64,000 nucleotides of DNA, taken from an uncultured Prochlorococcus sp. (lineage in GTDB: Bacteria > Cyanobacteriota > Cyanobacteriia > PCC-6307 > Cyanobiaceae). The notes below the pieces were generated by a model. The model made no database searches and was not told the origin of the DNA. It saw nothing but the letters and a program-made list of their open reading frames with translations. The translations under genes and the position numbers were made by a program. The DNA is taken from positions 1-64,000 of the forward strand of contig CACGBT010000005.1 in the NCBI GenBank assembly GCA_902571335.1, given 5' to 3'. Below, one piece after another: positions 19,970 through 27,586 of the stretch (positions are counted from its first letter, which is position 1; each line of letters starts with the position of its first letter).

Positions 19970-19990
19970 GTTTGTCACGGGTTTGTCATG
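19970..19990 (+). repeat. Tandem 11-base direct repeat upstream of the TPR-protease gene
   Basis: GTTTGTCACGG is followed at once by GTTTGTCATGA, two units one helical turn apart. The same pair, GTTTGTCACGG-GTTCGTCACGT, recurs at 21494-21515 and a related single unit GTTTGTTACGA at 21554. An 11-base period suits protein binding on one DNA face. What binds is unknown. Confidence 0.5.
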
Positions 19991-20095
19991 AACACTTTTG
20001 CTTCTCTCTTAAGAGAAATCGTATAAAGTCTGTTTTCTCTACAGTTGGTATATTGATTTAAAGTAATTTTGTTATGAAAAAAAGAACTGCTTTTA
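19981..20095 (+). repeat. Leader module, copy 1 (promoter region and first codons of the TPR-protease gene)
   Basis: This stretch matches 21554-21670 with few changes over the parts that align. Shared in order: GTTTGTcAtGAAC; a perfect 12-base palindrome TCTCTTAAGAGA (20005-20016) with AATCGTA after it; CTCTACA(G/A)TTG(G/A)TATATT, whose TATATT (20049-20054) is a good -10 box; then the start codon and the AAAAAGAACTGCTTTT coding bases. Distance from palindrome to ATG is 69 bases here and 71 in copy 2. The palindrome is a plausible operator. Confidence 0.7.
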
Positions 20096-21411
20096 TTGGG
20101 GCATTATTATCTTTAATTCCTATAGGTCAACCATTTTTAGTTAAAGGAGGTGTCAGTCTATTAACTTCAGCATTCGTTGTCCTTCATCATGAAAAAGTTA
20201 ATGCAGAAAGCGCACAATTTTTCATTAATCGTGGCGTTGATAAGTTAGATGCAGAAGATTACGAAGGAGCGATATCTGACTTTACAGAGGCAATAAAAAT
20301 TAATCCAAAAAATGGGGATGTTTACTATAACCGTGGAATTGCAAAAGAAGATTTAGAAGATTACAAAGGTGCAATATCTGATTATACAGAAGCAATAAGA
20401 ATCAATTCAAAAGATGGAGATGCCTACAATAATCGTGGAAATGCAAAATTAAATTTAGAAGATTACAAAGGAGCGATATCTGACTTTACAGAGGCAATAA
20501 AAATTAATCCAAAACATGAATTTGCTTATTCTAATCGTGGAATTGCAAAAGAAAATTTAGAAGATTACAAAGGTGCAATATCTGACTTTACAGAGGCAAT
20601 AAAAATCAATCCAAAAGATGGAGAGAGTTATATGGATCGTAGTTTCAATAAAGAATCAATAGGAGATATTAAAGGTGCAGTATTTGATAAAAATAAAGGA
20701 CTAGAAATATTTGCGAAAAATATAAAAAATAAGGTTAAATTTTCTACTAAAGATATACTTTACACCGACGTTTCATCTGACCCTTTATTAAGAGGTTTTA
20801 ATAAATATGCTGGATTTGATGGTAATACTTATACAAGACCAATTACATATTACATTCACGATAAAAACGGCAAACTAAATTCTAAATTATTACCAAAATA
20901 CTTTAAGAAAACCTATGAACACTCTTTAGATGAAGAGAAATTTATTGTAAATTTTATTTCTAAGATTGATAAATATATTGACCTTGATTTTGAAAGAGTT
21001 GATTCAAAGAATGACGCAATGATAAGAATATATAAAACTAACATACATGAAGATACTTATGGGATGGCGTCTGATAATGGAGATGATGTTCCAGACAAAT
21101 GGTTTCGATTAGATGTCGCGTGGGGTGACACTCCAATGGATATTCCAAAATTAAAAAAATATCCTACTTTATCCGTAGATAGTGCCTATACAATAGTTCA
21201 TGAATTAGGACATGCCCTTGGTTTGGCGCATTTTGATAAGGGTTGTGGAAAATACTGTAAATCTAATTTTGATCCCGAAGATATGAGAATTAATAGTAAT
21301 AAGACAGTGATGTCTTACAATAATTTTCTATATCCAGTAGATGATATGTTTGTAACGGAATTTGATTTAAAAGCATTAAGAAAAGTATGGGGAGTTGAAA
21401 AAGATAAGTAA
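20074..21411 (+). CDS. Exported TPR-repeat protein fused to a metzincin-type zinc metalloprotease
   Basis: 445 residues. A signal peptide (KKR, hydrophobic about 6-37, probable cleavage after VNA at 44) is followed by four near-identical 34-residue TPRs (47-80, 81-114, 115-148, 149-182) and a degenerate fifth (183-212). A linker leads to a catalytic domain with HExxHxxGxxH exactly in place (His376, Glu377, His380, Gly383, His386) and a metzincin Met-turn VMSY (Met413), so zinc binding and peptidase activity are likely. The closest named fold is the matrixin/M10-like group. It acts outside the cytoplasm; substrate unknown. Flanked by accessory DNA and repeats, no operon partner. The leader and signal peptide resemble a recurring TPR family of picocyanobacteria. 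Confidence 0.78.
   Translation: MKKRTAFIGALLSLIPIGQPFLVKGGVSLLTSAFVVLHHEKVNAESAQFFINRGVDKLDAEDYEGAISDFTEAIKINPKNGDVYYNRGIAKEDLEDYKGAISDYTEAIRINSKDGDAYNNRGNAKLNLEDYKGAISDFTEAIKINPKHEFAYSNRGIAKENLEDYKGAISDFTEAIKINPKDGESYMDRSFNKESIGDIKGAVFDKNKGLEIFAKNIKNKVKFSTKDILYTDVSSDPLLRGFNKYAGFDGNTYTRPITYYIHDKNGKLNSKLLPKYFKKTYEHSLDEEKFIVNFISKIDKYIDLDFERVDSKNDAMIRIYKTNIHEDTYGMASDNGDDVPDKWFRLDVAWGDTPMDIPKLKKYPTLSVDSAYTIVHELGHALGLAHFDKGCGKYCKSNFDPEDMRINSNKTVMSYNNFLYPVDDMFVTEFDLKALRKVWGVEKDK
20212..20619 (+). repeat. Four tandem 102-base repeats encoding TPR units
   Basis: Four 102-base units encode TPR1-4. Stretches such as GGAGCGATATCTGACTTTAC and GAGGCAATAAAAATTAATCC recur nearly unchanged between units at the DNA level, not only in protein, which points to recent unit duplication. 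Copy number could vary between strains by recombination. Confidence 0.75.
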
Positions 21412-21493
21412 ATTTCGCGTTGAAAATAATAATGTATTCTTTACAATTAGTTCATCTAATTACGAAGAAAAATATAAAGAATGGATGTCTTCG

Positions 21494-21515
21494 GTTTGTC
21501 ACGGGTTCGTCACGT
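21494..21515 (+). repeat. Second copy of the tandem 11-base direct repeat
   Basis: GTTTGTCACGG followed by GTTCGTCACGT, matching 19970-19990 with three changes. Here it lies about 64 bases from the TCTCTTAAGAGA palindrome, against about 14 in copy 1, so this part of the duplication has been rearranged. Confidence 0.5.
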
Positions 21516-21553
21516 ATGACATAGTAACGGAATTACTGGGATTTTAACCTATC

Positions 21554-21679
21554 TGTTTGTTACGAACCTAATTGACCGTCTCTTAAGAGAAATCGTAGAA
21601 AGTTTCTTCTCTCTACAATTGATATATTTAATAATATTTCTATATTAATATGCGAAAAAGAACTGCTTTTCGGCGATAA
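21554..21679 (+). pseudogene. Decayed second copy of the TPR-gene leader (copy 2)
   Basis: The region repeats the leader of the upstream TPR-protease gene: GTTTGTTACGAAC, palindrome TCTCTTAAGAGA (21579-21590), AATCGTAGAAAGT, CTCTACAATTGATATATT, and an ATG at 21650 giving MRKRTAF, the same signal-peptide start as MKKRTAF. The frame then hits TAA at 21677 after nine residues. So promoter, operator-like palindrome and start codon survive but the gene body is gone. The remaining DNA in the 403-base gap 21412-21814 holds two short protein-like open frames (21395-21547 and 21687-21779) and no intact gene. Confidence 0.7.
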
Positions 21680-21814
21680 AATCTAAGGTGGTTTTAAGTG
21701 GGAATTTTTGGTTGCTAAATTCAATGATGCATACGTATCTCAAGAGGCCAAATTTGCTGATTTTTTTGAGAGGAACTAAAGGTTATCAGGTTTTCTGGAC
21801 AAGTGTTATTGATA

Positions 21815-23299
21815 TTAATACTTCAGGTCTTTATATTTACTCTTTTGAGTAATGATTTCCATTGCAGGTCTAAGCATTTCTTTATAGTTTTCCCAACCTC
21901 CTAAAGATTTTGTATTGATTGGCGAACGAACCTGAACATTGCTTCTTGTTGAGACTTTACGATTATTTAAATGTGGTGATAGATATAAATCATTCCACTT
22001 CCAACCTAACCAACTAATTAATGACTTTATCTCTTCTGAAGGATGAGTCACTAATTTATCGTAATTTAATGCGTATATATGATTTTTAAATTCTTTTTTG
22101 TATATTTGCATTATCTCCTCTTGATCAAAATAAACTGCAGCAGAATCAACCAAACTTGAAGAAAAATTATTCCCTGCTCCGAAATGTGCTCTATACATTG
22201 AAAGGATATTATCTAAAGGATTTCTATAGCAATGTATTATTTTTGCTTTAGGAATTGATTTTGCAATTATGCCTGCATATTGATAATTAAATAACCATTT
22301 ATTTGTTGTGAATTTTTTATTTTCGGTTATTTCTAACTTTTTCCAATATATTTCACTAAGGTCTGTTTTTTTTTCGGATTCTTTATATTCTCTATATGCT
22401 TTTTCAAAGATATTGACTTCTCCAAGATCTATTACATTAGAATTCAAACTTATGATTGATTCAACCAGAGTAGAACCACATCTTGGTATTCCTACAATAA
22501 ATATTGACATTGGATAATTTTCAAATTCTTTTTTATTTCTCTCGAAATTATCTGAGGATATTTTCAATTTTTTAGTTTTATTGATTAATAAATTTGCTTC
22601 AGATTTATTCATTTTAAGTTTGATATTATTTGCAGTGATAAGATTTTCAGCACTTTTTTCATACTTTTTTTCTTTATGAAAAATATTTGATCTTGCAAAA
22701 AAAATATTCACTAACTCTCTATTATTTTTATTTTTTAAAAGACTTTTAGAAAAGAGTTGATTGTGCCATTTTGGAGTTGTATCAGTAGAATACATAGTTG
22801 ATAATGATAAGTATGCATCAGTAAAATGAGGGTTAGCTTCAAGTGCTTTTTGATTATATGAATCTGCCTCTTTAAATCTGCCCAGATCTTTTAAAATAAA
22901 TCCAAGATTATAGTGAGCAGCGGCAAAGTTTGATTTAAGTTTTATTGCTTTTTTAAGTTCTAATTCTGCTTTTTGCAAATTTCCTTGACCAATAAACAAA
23001 ACTGCAAGATTATAGTAGGCATTGGCATATTTGGGATTTAAAGAAATTGCTTTTTTAAGTTCTAATTCTGCTTCTTTATATTTTCCGACTTCGTTTAGGA
23101 ATATTCCATAATTCGAAAAAACTCTATAGTCTTTTATTCCATTTTTAATAAGATATGAATAGTATTTTGCTGCTTCTAATTTCCTTCCAAGTGCTTGAAG
23201 TTTGAATGCTTTTTCAATCAATAGATCAATATTTACTATCTCTTCATTTTTTTGTTTTTTTATTTTCTTTGATTGGTTATTTTCTCCAAAACCTTTCAT
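21815..23299 (-). CDS. TPR-repeat sulfotransferase
   Basis: 494 residues. About 1-28 is a Lys-rich start (MKGFGENNQ), 29-180 is TPR-type helical repeats including NPKYANAYYNLAV and SNFAAAHYNLGF, and the C-terminal 240 residues are a sulfotransferase: PAPS 5'-phosphosulfate loop GIPRCGSTLVE (about 272-282), GEVNIFEKA around 295, and the 3'-phosphate motif YRNPLDNILSMYR around 360. This TPR plus sulfotransferase build resembles bacterial relatives of tyrosylprotein sulfotransferases, which use PAPS to sulfate proteins or glycans. No signal peptide was seen. It lies in the accessory patch next to the exported TPR protease, in the opposite direction; the acceptor is unknown. Confidence 0.82.
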   Translation of the reverse strand: MKGFGENNQSKKIKKQKNEEIVNIDLLIEKAFKLQALGRKLEAAKYYSYLIKNGIKDYRVFSNYGIFLNEVGKYKEAELELKKAISLNPKYANAYYNLAVLFIGQGNLQKAELELKKAIKLKSNFAAAHYNLGFILKDLGRFKEADSYNQKALEANPHFTDAYLSLSTMYSTDTTPKWHNQLFSKSLLKNKNNRELVNIFFARSNIFHKEKKYEKSAENLITANNIKLKMNKSEANLLINKTKKLKISSDNFERNKKEFENYPMSIFIVGIPRCGSTLVESIISLNSNVIDLGEVNIFEKAYREYKESEKKTDLSEIYWKKLEITENKKFTTNKWLFNYQYAGIIAKSIPKAKIIHCYRNPLDNILSMYRAHFGAGNNFSSSLVDSAAVYFDQEEIMQIYKKEFKNHIYALNYDKLVTHPSEEIKSLISWLGWKWNDLYLSPHLNNRKVSTRSNVQVRSPINTKSLGGWENYKEMLRPAMEIITQKSKYKDLKY

Positions 23300-23459
23300 T
23301 GATTTAAAAAGATAATTTCTTTATAGCGATTATAGTCTTAACGCAAAGTTTTGATAAATTGTTTGCGAATTAGATAATGATTAATTTATTTGTAATTTCT
23401 AACTAATTCTCTAAAATAATTTTAGAAAAATTTTTTAACTTACATAATGTTGTTGATAC

Positions 23460-23519
23460 TTTTGCTTAGTACTTCTTTTAAGCAAAATTTACTCATTTCT
23501 TAGTAAGAAATTGGAGTAA
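23460..23519. repeat. Two adjacent strong inverted repeats in the 23300-23576 gap
   Basis: First hairpin: TTTTGCTTA (23460-23468) pairs perfectly with TAAGCAAAA (23479-23487), loop of ten. Second: TTACTC (23489-23494) pairs with GAGTAA (23514-23519) and, inside it, ATTTCT (23495-23500) with AGAAAT (23506-23511), leaving a two-base bulge and a five-base loop. A third AT palindrome is at 23410-23426. The 277-base gap holds no gene. The hairpins lie 57 bases ahead of the Cas4-like gene and could form an mRNA leader structure or mark a small RNA. Confidence 0.55.
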
Positions 23520-23576
23520 TGAAACTAACAAGTCGTGGTAAATTATCAAATTTTGTAAATTAGATTTAAAAACGTA

Positions 23577-24290
23577 ATGAGCGAAATTATTAAATTAAGT
23601 AGATCCACTGTTGAAAAATATCTTAGTTGTCCGAGATGTTGTGTACTCGACAAAAAATATCAAATAAAACCTCCATCGCTGCCTTTTAGTTTAAATATAG
23701 CTGTAGACAATTTATGTAAAAATGAATTTGATCATTACAGAAGAATTCAGGAGCCACATCCTTTATTCATTGAAAATGGTATTGATGCTGTTCCATTCAA
23801 ACACAACGATTTAGAACGCTGGAGAAGTAATTTTAAAGGGATAAGATACAAATCAACTGAGCATAATTATGATTTTGGTGGGGCTGTTGATGATATTTGG
23901 CAAAAAAAAAATGGTGAACTTATAATCGTTGATGTAAAAGCGACATCAAGAAATAATTTTGATTGGTCTGAGACTTTTCATAAATACGAATATGCAAAGG
24001 CTTATAAGAGACAATTGGAAATGTATCAGTGGTTATTTAAGAAAAACGGTTTTCAAGTTTCTAATGAAGCATATCTTTTATACTTTAATGGCAAAAAAAA
24101 TGAACAGTTTTTTAATAATCAATTAAATTTTGATGTAAATCTCATTAGATTAGAGTGTTCAACATCATGGGTCGAACGTAAGATACTCGATACAGTTAAT
24201 TTATTGCGTTCAGAGAATTTCCCAAAACCTTCATTAAGTTGTGAATACTGTAATTATTTAAAAAAGCGTTGGCAGTTATCAAAAAATTAA
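23577..24290 (+). CDS. Cas4/RecB-like PD-(D/E)XK nuclease, stand-alone
   Basis: 237 residues. Nuclease signature: Asp in GGAVDD (104-106), VDVK (Asp119, Lys121) and the RecB-type QxxxY (Gln146, Tyr150). Cysteines at 18, 21 and 22 near the start and at 193, 222 and 225 near the end are arranged as in Cas4/AddB-type nucleases that hold an iron-sulfur cluster, so the N-terminal SCPR and C-terminal CEYC segments probably share one. No CRISPR repeats or cas genes occur in the window. The role is likely in DNA repair or recombination. Starts at ATG 23577. Confidence 0.78.
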   Translation: MSEIIKLSRSTVEKYLSCPRCCVLDKKYQIKPPSLPFSLNIAVDNLCKNEFDHYRRIQEPHPLFIENGIDAVPFKHNDLERWRSNFKGIRYKSTEHNYDFGGAVDDIWQKKNGELIIVDVKATSRNNFDWSETFHKYEYAKAYKRQLEMYQWLFKKNGFQVSNEAYLLYFNGKKNEQFFNNQLNFDVNLIRLECSTSWVERKILDTVNLLRSENFPKPSLSCEYCNYLKKRWQLSKN

Positions 24291-24371
24291 TATTCAAATA
24301 AAATTTTTTTGAGAATTCTGGAAAATTATTAAATAAAAGATAATCTTGAATTAGATTCTTAATTTAGACTT

Positions 24372-24980
24372 TTGATAAATTTGAAAAACTCTGACAAAAA
24401 GATAACCAAACATCTTCAACAAGATTTAGTAAAAATATCTGGTAAAACAATTTTTATTAATCCTTTTTTGTATTGGAGAAGATTTGATGAAAACACTAAT
24501 AGATGGCTTAGAGAACCTGGTCAAATGTCAGAGGATCAGATTCATCCCAATAGGAATCGTTTTTATCCAGAACTAGAGTGGGCCGAATTAAGTCATGAAC
24601 AAAAACTAATCAAAGATGCAACTATTGAGATGTTTTTAAAAACTCTTGAATTGATAAGTACATTTCATCCTTATCTTACTTCAGGGCAGTTATTAGAAGT
24701 TGAAAGAAAAATGGCGATTATAAAAAAGAAGCCTTTTGAAAAGTGGGTTACAAAATCTTTCGCCAAAAAAGCAAAATTATTAGAAAATGAAAAAAGAAAA
24801 TTTCAAAGAGAAAGGTTTTTTAGTTGCTGGAAGGAATGGTTTAGTCTTGAAAATACTCAACAAGCTCTTTTACCATTAATCGTAATAATATTCCTTTCAA
24901 CATTTATAGGGTGGTCATTAGGAATATCTAAAAATAGTTGTAATCCTTATTTTGAACAAAATTTAAAACAGTTAAATTAA
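24372..24980 (+). CDS. Conserved-looking protein with C-terminal membrane anchor
   Basis: 202 residues if read from TTG at 24372 (another in-frame TTG at 24381 gives 199). A soluble part rich in Trp/Phe/Tyr/Arg with FLYWRRFDE and PNRNRFYPELEWAEL segments is followed by a charged helix (about 118-150) and one strong membrane segment (about 166-186) near the end, with a short tail. No family recognised. It lies between the Cas4-like nuclease and a short ORF on the same strand, so may be part of one transcript. Confidence 0.65.
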   Translation: MINLKNSDKKITKHLQQDLVKISGKTIFINPFLYWRRFDENTNRWLREPGQMSEDQIHPNRNRFYPELEWAELSHEQKLIKDATIEMFLKTLELISTFHPYLTSGQLLEVERKMAIIKKKPFEKWVTKSFAKKAKLLENEKRKFQRERFFSCWKEWFSLENTQQALLPLIVIIFLSTFIGWSLGISKNSCNPYFEQNLKQLN

Positions 24981-25076
24981 TAAGTTTGTAATATCGAATA
25001 AATATTATTTTGAAAAAATAAATTTTTTATTTAATATTGGAACATATAGAATACTCAAGTAAAAAATTAAAAGTTT

Positions 25077-25226
25077 ATGAATAAAGAATTCGTTCCAGAT
25101 AATAATGAAAATGAATTGTTTACTCTGAAAAATGAAGAGATCGATTATAAAAAATTAATTACTAGACTTAAAGATATAAGTTCAACCATTGCTTTACTAG
25201 AAAAAAAATATCTAGATAAATTTTAA
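25077..25226 (+). CDS. Small acidic helical protein, 49 residues
   Basis: ATG at 25077 to TAA at 25224-25226. The product starts MNKEFVPDNNE and ends with a helix containing KKLITRLKDISSTIALLEKKY, a heptad-like pattern. It stops five bases before the TTG start of the PBP2 gene, in the spacing of co-translated genes, which supports it being real. Too short to assign a family. Confidence 0.5.
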   Translation: MNKEFVPDNNENELFTLKNEEIDYKKLITRLKDISSTIALLEKKYLDKF

Positions 25227-25231
25227 ATTTT

Positions 25232-27022
25232 TTGATAAAGCTTAATTCTAATAAAAAACTTATTTCATTAAAAAGACAACCACTAGTCTTACTTATTTTT
25301 TCTTCTGTTTCCTTTTTATTGATTCTATTTAGGTTAATTTTTTTACAACTTTTAAATTATGAATCTTTTAAGAAAATGTCTGATGATAATAGGATCAGAC
25401 TTATTTCTTCACAGCCAATAAGGGGAAAAATACTAGATAAAAATGGTTATGTTTTAGCAGATAGTAGAGTTAAATATTCTTTAATAGTAAAGCCTCAATC
25501 TGTTAATAAAAGCAATTGGGAAAAAAATAAATCAAGTATTTCTAATTTGCTAAATATTGATAGTAATTTAATTCAAAAAAAATACTCTGATGGTCTAAAA
25601 AATCAGAAACTTTCAGTAATTATTCTTGACGATTTAAATGTAGATCAATTAATAAAATTCAAGGAAAATGAAGTTAATTTAATTAGTTTTGAAATAGCTA
25701 CCAATTTAATTAGAAATTATCCTTATAAATCCCTTGCTGCCCATGTAATTGGTTATACGCAGCCAATTACTGAATCAGAATATAAATTCTTATCTAAGAA
25801 GGGTTATAAATTAAATGACTTAATAGGAAGAACTGGAATTGAATATGTTTACGAAGATTTTATAAGAGGTGAATGGGGCGGAGAAATGGTTGAAGTGAAT
25901 TCATTAGGAAAATTTCAAAGATCATTGGGTATAAGACCTTCAGTCCAAGGTAATGATATTCAACTAACAATCGATCTTAATCTGCAGTTAGTTGCTGAGG
26001 AAGTTCTTAAAGATAAAAAAGCTGGAGCGATAATTGTAATGGATCCAAGAGATGGTGCAATAAGAGCAATGGCAAGTAAACCTACATTCGATTTAAATTT
26101 TTTCTCAAAGGATTTTAAACCTGAGAAAGAATATAATACACTTTTTAATTCTCCTGAAAAACCTTTATTTAATAGAGCATTAAATGCCTACGATCCAGGA
26201 AGCGTTTGGAAAATTGTAACGGCTTTAGCTGGCTTGGAAAGTGGAAAATTCCCTAGAGAAACAATGTTAGATACGAAACCATGTATCACTTATGGAAGCC
26301 AATGTTTCAGGGAACACAATGATTTAGGTTTTGGTGTAATAGGTTATGAAGATGCTTTAAGAGTTTCGAGTAATACATTTTTTTATCAAGTCGGATATGG
26401 TGCAGGAGTTGATGAAATTCATAATGTTTCTAGAAAACTTGGTTTTAATTCTTTATCTGGAATTGAAATTTCTGAACAAGAAAATAAAGGATTAGTAGCA
26501 AGTAGTGAGTGGGCTAAAAAAGGTAGAGGATGGGGGCAACCAGGAAGAACTCCATGGGTCCCAGAAGATATTGCGAGTATGTCTATTGGACAATTTGTTG
26601 TTCAAGTTACTCCTATTCAATTAGCTAGAGCATATGCTGCGATTGCAAACGGAGGTTATCTAGTTACTCCTTATTTAGCCAAAAAAGAGGATGAAAATTT
26701 CTCAGAGAAAAAGCGTCTTAAAATTGACATTGATCCGGATAATATTCAGTTGATAAAAGACGGTCTTAGGAAAGTAGTAGAGTCTGGTACAGGAGTATCA
26801 ATGAATTATGGAGTTTCAAATTTACCTCCTGTTTCAGGTAAAACTGGAACTGCTGAAGATGGTGAAGGTGGCTTAGATCACGCTTGGTTCGTTTGCTATA
26901 CTCCTTCTGAAAATAGTGAGTTGCTTGTGGTTGCTTTTGCCCAAAATACTCCAGGTGGAGGGTCTGTACATGCACTTCCTATGGCTAGGCAAATTATAAA
27001 AGTTTGGAATGAAAACAATTGA
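25232..27022 (+). CDS. mrdA: Class B penicillin-binding protein, PBP2 type
   Basis: Transpeptidase that crosslinks peptidoglycan. 596 residues: one N-terminal membrane anchor (about 18-41), the PBP dimerisation region with NRIRLISSQPIRGKILDKNG at 53-72 that is typical of PBP2 (cell-elongation) proteins, and the transpeptidase domain with SVWK (Ser324 nucleophile, Lys327), SSN (379-381) and KTGT (538-541). All three catalytic motifs are intact. The start is TTG at 25232, directly after the 49-residue ORF. The PBP3/FtsI alternative is less likely from the N-terminal wording. Confidence 0.88.
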   Translation: MIKLNSNKKLISLKRQPLVLLIFSSVSFLLILFRLIFLQLLNYESFKKMSDDNRIRLISSQPIRGKILDKNGYVLADSRVKYSLIVKPQSVNKSNWEKNKSSISNLLNIDSNLIQKKYSDGLKNQKLSVIILDDLNVDQLIKFKENEVNLISFEIATNLIRNYPYKSLAAHVIGYTQPITESEYKFLSKKGYKLNDLIGRTGIEYVYEDFIRGEWGGEMVEVNSLGKFQRSLGIRPSVQGNDIQLTIDLNLQLVAEEVLKDKKAGAIIVMDPRDGAIRAMASKPTFDLNFFSKDFKPEKEYNTLFNSPEKPLFNRALNAYDPGSVWKIVTALAGLESGKFPRETMLDTKPCITYGSQCFREHNDLGFGVIGYEDALRVSSNTFFYQVGYGAGVDEIHNVSRKLGFNSLSGIEISEQENKGLVASSEWAKKGRGWGQPGRTPWVPEDIASMSIGQFVVQVTPIQLARAYAAIANGGYLVTPYLAKKEDENFSEKKRLKIDIDPDNIQLIKDGLRKVVESGTGVSMNYGVSNLPPVSGKTGTAEDGEGGLDHAWFVCYTPSENSELLVVAFAQNTPGGGSVHALPMARQIIKVWNENN

Positions 27023-27044
27023 TATTTTGTTTAATTTTTAAAGT

Positions 27045-27569
27045 TTAAGTTTGTAATTTTTTCATTTGTAAAAGTCTTTGAATAATATCTTCAATAGTTT
27101 TTGTATTTATAGGTTTACTATATGAAGACAAAAGTTGTCTTCCTAATACTTGACTTCCTAAATGCACTAATTGAATTCGTAATGAGGTAAGTAGTTCTAA
27201 CCCTATGCCACCAGAAAATGTTGCAATTGCAATCGGTTGACCATTAAATAAATTCCTAAAGTCATCTCCCGAAATAGAAAGCCATGCTATGAAGTTGGAG
27301 AGAATGGGAGGTATAGATCCATTATATTCAGGCGCACAAATCACCCACCTTTCAATCTTGAAAAGCTTTTTTTTTAATTCTTCTATTTCATTTGGAATAT
27401 TTTCTTTGCTGTGAATTCTTGGATTAAATAATGGAATATCAAGAGTAGTAAGATCTAAAATTTCAGAACTTATTTTCAGTTCATTACTTTTTTCAAGAAA
27501 TTTTTCAGAAAGTTCTAGATTTTTACCACAACTAGCCGTAATGATTATTAAATCTTTTGTTTCAGTCAT
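27045..27569 (-). CDS. NADPH-dependent FMN reductase-like flavoprotein
   Basis: 174 residues with the flavodoxin-like NAD(P)H:FMN reductase core: an N-terminal phosphate-binding loop, APEYNGSIPPILSNFIAWLS near residue 83 (the family's PEYN mark) and FSGGIG near 128. It is the third gene of a flv3-flv1 run, 17 bases after flv1, so it may supply reduced flavin or electrons to the diiron proteins, which is inference from position. Confidence 0.85.
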   Translation of the reverse strand: MTETKDLIIITASCGKNLELSEKFLEKSNELKISSEILDLTTLDIPLFNPRIHSKENIPNEIEELKKKLFKIERWVICAPEYNGSIPPILSNFIAWLSISGDDFRNLFNGQPIAIATFSGGIGLELLTSLRIQLVHLGSQVLGRQLLSSYSKPINTKTIEDIIQRLLQMKKLQT

Positions 27570-27586
27570 AAATTAGATAAATAAAT

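Noticed and set aside
19872..20073. Insertion sequence or integrase ends flanking the accessory patch
   Set aside because: No transposase or integrase frame and no matching terminal inverted repeats were found; the repeats seen are leader copies, not element ends.
23300..23576. CRISPR array near the Cas4-like gene
   Set aside because: Searched by eye for evenly spaced repeats; only hairpins are present, no repeat-spacer pattern.
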